This document shows positions 59,857 through 64,000 of a DNA stretch of 64,000 bases, in pieces. The stretch comes from Roseburia sp. 1XD42-69 (lineage in GTDB: Bacteria > Bacillota > Clostridia > Lachnospirales > Lachnospiraceae). Under the pieces are notes generated by a model. The model was not told where the DNA came from, made no database searches, and saw only the letters and a list, made by a program, of their open reading frames with translations. The stretch lies in the NCBI RefSeq assembly GCF_003612565.1, contig NZ_RAZG01000013.1:34528-98527 (forward strand), given 5' to 3'. A program made the position numbers and the translations under genes. Position 1 is the first letter of the stretch. Every line of letters starts with the position of its first letter.

Positions 59857-61881
59857 TCAATCTCCAATCTTGTATTCAATCGTCTGGACTCTGTCTTTTA
59901 TTTTTATAATTTTTTTAGTCACGGGTTGAAATAAGCTCGTACCTGTAATATGTTCTTTTGCTCCCACAATATCGTTGATATCATATTCCTGCTCTGGGGA
60001 TAAATCAGCGGATATTTCTTCTGATTTTGCATAAATTTCTTCTAATTTTCCAATTCCTGCTTCTGTCAGCCCAATATATTTATCTTCAAACTTTTCAAAA
60101 AATGTTTTAGGGGCAAAGGCCGGAACCTTTTTGATAGAAGCGGCAGAAAAATATTTTGGCATTGGCCTCCCGATAACCTCAAGCTTAAACTCGGGAGCAC
60201 CAGAAACCGTATCTTTTTTATAAAATTTCCCATCCACATAAGTTGGTGCTGCCTCATAACTGGTACAACTGTAGTATCCAGGTATAAACCGCGGCGCCAC
60301 CTTGTAAGGAACGTTGGTATAATACTTATTTTCCTTCCACTGCGGCGGCTTTTCCCCGGATATTTTTTGATACTCATAGCGCAATACTGTTTTTTTCCAA
60401 AATCTCCTATACCCCTTTTTGTTGTCGTATGTATCCATTTTATTTCCGTCCGAATAAACAGGTCTTTCGATTACCAGAACCTTTTTATCCTTTGTCTCAG
60501 AGTACGACGCCTCTTTGTACCAATAGCGGTAAATGGCAACTTTTTTAAAATAATTGCCAAACTTTCCCCCCCAATCAGTAGGCATCCGGGGCTGGACGAT
60601 ATAATTATCCACATTTACCCCATCTATTGTTTTATAATCGTCTCCTGTGCCGTCCGAATAATAATAGTAATAACTGCCGTAATTGGTTTCCCAGTCTGCG
60701 GGTTTTTCTAAAAGTTGTGTATAAATATATTTTGTAACAGATTTTGCGGGGGAATATTCCTCTCCGTTTTTTTCATAATAGTTTTTATAATCTGTTATCC
60801 AAAGCTGGGTAATTACGCCCCCTGTGATTAAGGGAGTGTAAATATCTCTTGATACAGCAGTCACTTTTTTATATGTCTGGTCCGTATAGTTATACTCATA
60901 ATAGCTTTCGTAATTGGCCTCCCAGTCCGGGGGCTTTGTATGCATTCCGGTATAAACCAACTCCTCCTCATATTCAAGCTGTTTGTATCCCCCTGCCCCT
61001 TCTTGTGTGTTGATGCAATAATATTTCCAGTAATTATTTTCCCAATCGCCCGGCTGTTCCTGCAGCAATACATAATTTTCAACCTTTTCTGCATTGGAAT
61101 AATCATAAATTTCTGCCACTTCATCAGCCCCAAAAAGGACCTGGTTTCGTTTGTCCAAAATATACTGTTCGTTTTTAAAAGGATTTTCTACCATTTTGTA
61201 TGGTTGTATCCTTCCGTATCCATCTGTAAATAAATGGATAACGGCACGTTCCTTTAAATCTCCTCCTCCAAGACAGACCAAATGGTTTACTGGACGGTAG
61301 TTTTTTTGAATAGAAAAATCAAACTGGTCTGCTGTCCACTCCTCATCCTGGGAATAATCATAATTGTGGATAACAGACAAAGTCACATGTCTGTCTGCAT
61401 ACGACATAACCAGCTTTGCATCATGCAAAAGGAGCATTTTTTGTATTCCTGTGTATCCGCATACATACCTGGGAAACCGGTATTGCACAATGGAAATCCC
61501 GCTCACTGTATCTTTTACTGAAAATAAACCTTCCAGGCCAAATCTTTTTATGAGAAACCGCAAGACTTCGTGGGCATCACCGGACACATAAAGGTAATCA
61601 TATCCGGCATCTGGTTCGATGGTCTTATGTTCCAAGATCCCGTGCCAGGTACGGCCCTTGTAAGTTACCGTATCTTCCTTTGTGTCCGGACAGATACTGT
61701 CTATAATCCCCCCATACTCCGTATCCCTAAAGTAAACCATATACCCTGGCTGGCAGCACGAAAGGTTAAGGCCAACGGTTAGTTCGAAGTCATTTTCCTC
61801 CGAACCGTATGCCAAATCCATCTCATAATCCATGATTTCCCCAAGTTCTGCCCGGTTTTTGTCTGCATAGATTAAATCCAT
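59857..61881 (-). CDS. Gp37-like tail protein with a large Tyr/Trp-rich repeat insertion
   Basis: 674 residues. The first 265 (YADKNRAELGEIMDYEMDLA, GEIMD, YKGRTWHGILEHKTIEPDAG) and the last 75 (DIVGAKEHITGTSLFQPVTK, IIKIKDRVQTIEYKIGD) match the siphovirus Gp37-like/tail-endopeptidase-associated fold. Between them, about residues 270-600, lies extra sequence. It consists of at least five copies of a 40-residue unit whose core is PxDWExNYxxYY, then APxFxxGxYY units. The insertion presumably projects from the tail and binds surface sugars (inference). It overlaps the distal tail gene by 10 bp. Confidence 0.85.
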   Translation of the reverse strand: MDLIYADKNRAELGEIMDYEMDLAYGSEENDFELTVGLNLSCCQPGYMVYFRDTEYGGIIDSICPDTKEDTVTYKGRTWHGILEHKTIEPDAGYDYLYVSGDAHEVLRFLIKRFGLEGLFSVKDTVSGISIVQYRFPRYVCGYTGIQKMLLLHDAKLVMSYADRHVTLSVIHNYDYSQDEEWTADQFDFSIQKNYRPVNHLVCLGGGDLKERAVIHLFTDGYGRIQPYKMVENPFKNEQYILDKRNQVLFGADEVAEIYDYSNAEKVENYVLLQEQPGDWENNYWKYYCINTQEGAGGYKQLEYEEELVYTGMHTKPPDWEANYESYYEYNYTDQTYKKVTAVSRDIYTPLITGGVITQLWITDYKNYYEKNGEEYSPAKSVTKYIYTQLLEKPADWETNYGSYYYYYSDGTGDDYKTIDGVNVDNYIVQPRMPTDWGGKFGNYFKKVAIYRYWYKEASYSETKDKKVLVIERPVYSDGNKMDTYDNKKGYRRFWKKTVLRYEYQKISGEKPPQWKENKYYTNVPYKVAPRFIPGYYSCTSYEAAPTYVDGKFYKKDTVSGAPEFKLEVIGRPMPKYFSAASIKKVPAFAPKTFFEKFEDKYIGLTEAGIGKLEEIYAKSEEISADLSPEQEYDINDIVGAKEHITGTSLFQPVTKKIIKIKDRVQTIEYKIGD
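60532..61074 (-). repeat. About 40-residue protein repeats in the tail protein
   Basis: Trp at residues 280, 320, 361, 397 and 437 sits in PGDWENNYWKYY, PPDWEANYESYY, LWITDYKNYY, PADWETNYGSYY and PTDWGGKFGNYF. Spacing is close to 40 residues. The DNA copies are diverged. Confidence 0.75.
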
Positions 61882-62705
61882 CTAGGCTCGCTCCTCTCCT
61901 CCATTAGCGTTATTTCAAACCCAAACCCCCCAGGCCATGCCACAATTAAATTCCCCGGAGGGATTTTTTCAAAAATCCAAAACTCCCTTCCCTGGCGGTC
62001 ATAAAGATTCACCTTTTCCCCGTTGTTTTTGACCTTATATATTTTTCTGGTTCTGGAGTTGACTTTAATATATTCCCCAAGTACAATGCTGTCATTTACC
62101 GCATATGTGTGCAGCCCAATACTGACAGCTGGATTTACGCAGGAGCCGAAAATAGTTAGCTCAAAATCCGCAGGGGCATAGTTTTCATTTATCAAAAGCT
62201 GGCTGGTAAGGCTGTTGGAATAGTCAAAGGGGTAATCATACGCATAATCAAGCCCTGCCAGGTTATACATTTCGTTGGTAATTTTCCCAAAGGCGGTTGT
62301 TGCATCCTTTGTCCACATACCATTTTCCGAGATAACATTTATTTTAAGCAGGGAGGATTTTGCATTAAAATACCGCTCTGGCTTTTTGCTTTTACTTATG
62401 TAACACCTTAAATACCAGTCCCCTACATAAAGCCTGCCAGGAGAGACAGAAAATACATCCTTTTCAAATGTTGACAGCAAATGATTTGCTTTTTCCTTAA
62501 AATCCGCTGTGCCGCTGCTTAAAATACGGATATCAAAATCTTTTTCCTGCATTGTCTGGCTAAACTTGGTAATTCTGGGGTTGGCGCTGCCCTGGGTGGC
62601 ATACTCCCATTCATAATCAAACAAAGAGGTGGAAGAGAGCATTTTATAAGGCTCTCTGTCCAGATATACTTTTTCATTTCTGCTGTTTACATAATATATT
62701 TCCAA
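61872..62705 (-). CDS. Phage distal tail protein
   Basis: 277 residues. The N-terminal half contains EWEYATQGSANPRITKFSQT and DFDIRILSSGTADFKEKANH; the middle has VGDWYLRCYISKSKKPERYF and the C-terminal half has LGEYIKVNSRTRKIY and FEITLMEERSEPRW. The pattern corresponds to siphovirus Dit/tail-tube-tip proteins that connect tube and baseplate. It sits between tape measure and Gp37-like genes, the standard place. Confidence 0.82.
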   Translation of the reverse strand: MEIYYVNSRNEKVYLDREPYKMLSSTSLFDYEWEYATQGSANPRITKFSQTMQEKDFDIRILSSGTADFKEKANHLLSTFEKDVFSVSPGRLYVGDWYLRCYISKSKKPERYFNAKSSLLKINVISENGMWTKDATTAFGKITNEMYNLAGLDYAYDYPFDYSNSLTSQLLINENYAPADFELTIFGSCVNPAVSIGLHTYAVNDSIVLGEYIKVNSRTRKIYKVKNNGEKVNLYDRQGREFWIFEKIPPGNLIVAWPGGFGFEITLMEERSEPRWI

Positions 62706-62720
62706 GGGGCCCCACCTCTC

Positions 62721-64000
62721 TTACGCCATAGCATCACTTACAATCCTGCCCATTTCACGGCTTCCGATTTTTACCGTAAGCCCTGCGGACTTAAATGCCC
62801 GGAGCATCTCTTTGCCCATCATGGCATAATCTATAAACATGTCCTTTCTTGTATTTGCTGTGGACGCATCATACTCCATACGCATAACGCCTTTTCCCAT
62901 TTGCATGGATTTGCTTAAGGTTGCGTAGGGATTATAGCTTTCTATTGGTTGGTCCATACCCTCCACACACATTTCGCCTATCCAGCGGAATTTTTTGGAT
63001 GGAGAGTGGATCCCGAGTGCTGCCTTGGCACCGTCAATAGCGCTCTGTGCCAAGTTTGTTATGACGTTTTTCACGGTTGAAATGCCATTTTTAATACCGT
63101 TAACCAGTCCTGCAATAATATTTGCGGCAATCTCCCCCATTTTTCCAGGGATTTTTTGCACCTCTCCCACAATGGAATCATAGAAATTTTTGCCTGCTTC
63201 CTTGGCTTTTTCTTTCATATCCTTTACAAAAGCGATTGTTTTTGCAATCGTATCCGTAAGCCATTTCCATACTCGGCTTGGCAGATTTTTAATAAACTCA
63301 ATCACGCCATCTATAAATTGCTTTCCCGCCTCTTTTGCTTTTAACCGCATGGTAACTACAAATGCTGCGGCTTTGGCTATTGTTGTAATCAGCCAGTTCC
63401 ACACTCTCCCCGGAAGTTCTTTGATAAAAGCAATAACGCCATCTATAAAATTTTTTCCGGCTTCTATTGCCCTTGCCCGCATCTCGACAGCCCAAAGGAT
63501 GGTTTTTGTAACGGTATATCCCAGGTGGTAGGCTATCCTTTCCGGGAGTTCGGAAAACCACTGGACAATGTTATCAATAATTTCCCCGATTCTGTCCGGA
63601 AGTTCGGAAAACCATTCCGCAATCCCTTCCACGATTTCGCCTATCTTTTCAGCCAGGGATTCTTTCAGGGTAAAAAATTTCTCTTTAATGCCGTCAACAA
63701 TTTCCCCCATTTTGCCAAACAGGGCATCCTTTAATTCTAAAAACTTCTCAACCAATCTTAAGATTAGCTGGCCTGCCGCTTCTAAAATCTGGGGAATCCC
63801 ATTAATCAGACCGTTTACAATAGCCGCAACAATCTGCGGCGTTGCTTCGACAAGCAAAGGAATAGCCGTTATTAGCCCATCTATCAGGGCAATAATAATA
63901 TTTACCGCAAATTCCGGGATTTTAGGCATTGGTGTTAGTATATAAGTGTGGACAGAAAAAGTTGAACAACCTATACTATCAAGTGAAAGAGCAAAGGAGA
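62721..64000 (-). CDS. Phage tail tape measure protein, C-terminal part (5' end missing)
   Basis: Reading frame open from the stop at 62721 to the window edge. Residues after PKIPEFAVNIIIALIDGLIT have the hydrophobic IPxLxEAxPxIV repeats of tape measure proteins. Then come 30-40-residue amphipathic repeats (FIKELPGRVWNWLI, FIKNLPSRVWKWLT) and a C-terminal GIHSPSKKFRWIGEMCVEGM block. Upstream of about 63945 the frame is open but no longer resembles a tape measure; an insertion sequence end may lie here. Confidence 0.85.
   Translation of the reverse strand, partial: SFALSLDSIGCSTFSVHTYILTPMPKIPEFAVNIIIALIDGLITAIPLLVEATPQIVAAIVNGLINGIPQILEAAGQLILRLVEKFLELKDALFGKMGEIVDGIKEKFFTLKESLAEKIGEIVEGIAEWFSELPDRIGEIIDNIVQWFSELPERIAYHLGYTVTKTILWAVEMRARAIEAGKNFIDGVIAFIKELPGRVWNWLITTIAKAAAFVVTMRLKAKEAGKQFIDGVIEFIKNLPSRVWKWLTDTIAKTIAFVKDMKEKAKEAGKNFYDSIVGEVQKIPGKMGEIAANIIAGLVNGIKNGISTVKNVITNLAQSAIDGAKAALGIHSPSKKFRWIGEMCVEGMDQPIESYNPYATLSKSMQMGKGVMRMEYDASTANTRKDMFIDYAMMGKEMLRAFKSAGLTVKIGSREMGRIVSDAMA
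63947..64000 (+). mobile_element. Possible insertion sequence terminus (IS3-like) inside the tape measure gene
   Basis: From 63947 the plus strand begins TGTGGACAGAAAAAGTTGAA and about 45 bp later shows AAAGGAGA, the spacing of a terminal repeat followed by a transposase ribosome site in IS3-group elements. The tape measure resemblance stops at the same point. The window ends before any transposase codon, so this is inference. Confidence 0.35.

Larger units (their letters stand above)
54620..64000. mobile_element. Prophage (siphovirus-like), left boundary and late genes; extends beyond window
   Basis: Bounded on the left by the tRNA-Lys fragment. Contents: small accessory genes, a repressor-like gene with operator-like repeats, then minus-strand lysis genes (endolysin, holin), baseplate or receptor-binding protein, Gp37-like tail protein, distal tail protein and tape measure protein. 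Gene order is the normal tail-to-lysis order read from right to left. Integrase, head and replication genes are not in the window. Three apparent lesions suggest decay. Confidence 0.88.

Noticed and set aside
58676..59860. Diversity-generating retroelement target
   Set aside because: No reverse transcriptase or template repeat was found in the window and the repeats differ by ordinary drift, not adenine-specific changes.

Overview
The window reads as the chromosome of a spore-forming Firmicute of class Clostridia, most likely family Lachnospiraceae. Supporting signs are an alpha/beta-type small acid-soluble spore protein, a Leu T-box in front of a long-form leuA, Bce-type and LanFEG-type peptide-resistance modules, AT-rich consensus sigma-A promoters with strong AGGAGG ribosome sites, and many InlB/SH3/Fn3-type secreted proteins. 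I cannot name the species from sequence alone.

Layout. 1-3.5 kb: proteostasis operon tig-clpP-clpX (minus strand; clpX runs off the left edge). 3.5-9.7 kb: housekeeping and envelope genes (SASP, secreted repeat protein, DJ-1/PfpI, CYTH phosphatase-like, DUF1653, a membrane-anchored unknown) and the K+ uptake pair ktrB-ktrA. 9.7-15.7 kb: a complete oligopeptide ABC importer oppBCDF-oppA, with a structured leader and an unusual, apparently circularly permuted OppA. 15.9-20.2 kb: a small unknown, a broken PAS-GGDEF-EAL gene, tRNA-Leu(UAG) and T-box-controlled leuA. 20.2-40.3 kb: a resistance-rich stretch with three independent two-component/ABC modules (BceRS-BceAB-like; an OmpR-type regulator plus a soluble kinase with a FtsX-type ABC exporter; LanFEG with a NisRK/SpaRK-like pair). 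Interspersed are a PIN toxin-antitoxin pair, a MATE-TPR-HflX operon, and a lone radical SAM AmrS-like enzyme. 40.3-48.7 kb: a TetR-MelB-lipase operon under a perfect palindromic operator, a PucR-type regulator, a second hydrolase, a chemoreceptor and a YkgJ zinc/iron-cluster protein. 48.7-54.5 kb: an autoregulated ECF sigma operon with an unknown partner, a DMT exporter, and a compact three-gene operon (threonine-aldolase-like PLP enzyme, RimK-type ATP-grasp ligase, FolC-like Mur ligase) that looks like an undescribed peptide-bond-forming pathway.

54.6-64 kb: the distal end of a prophage integrated into a tRNA-Lys gene. The 3' half of the tRNA is the attachment remnant. It is followed by small accessory genes and a candidate lysogeny switch, then (minus strand) endolysin, holin, baseplate/receptor-binding protein, Gp37-like tail protein, distal tail protein and the end of the tape measure gene. 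Several lesions or recoding sites sit here: a dnaX-like slippery heptamer in a small gene, an in-frame ochre stop in the tail-fibre gene followed by clearly coding sequence, and what looks like an insertion sequence end inside the tape measure gene. The prophage is therefore either decaying or uses recoding.

All identifications are from reading motifs and family resemblance; no database search was possible.
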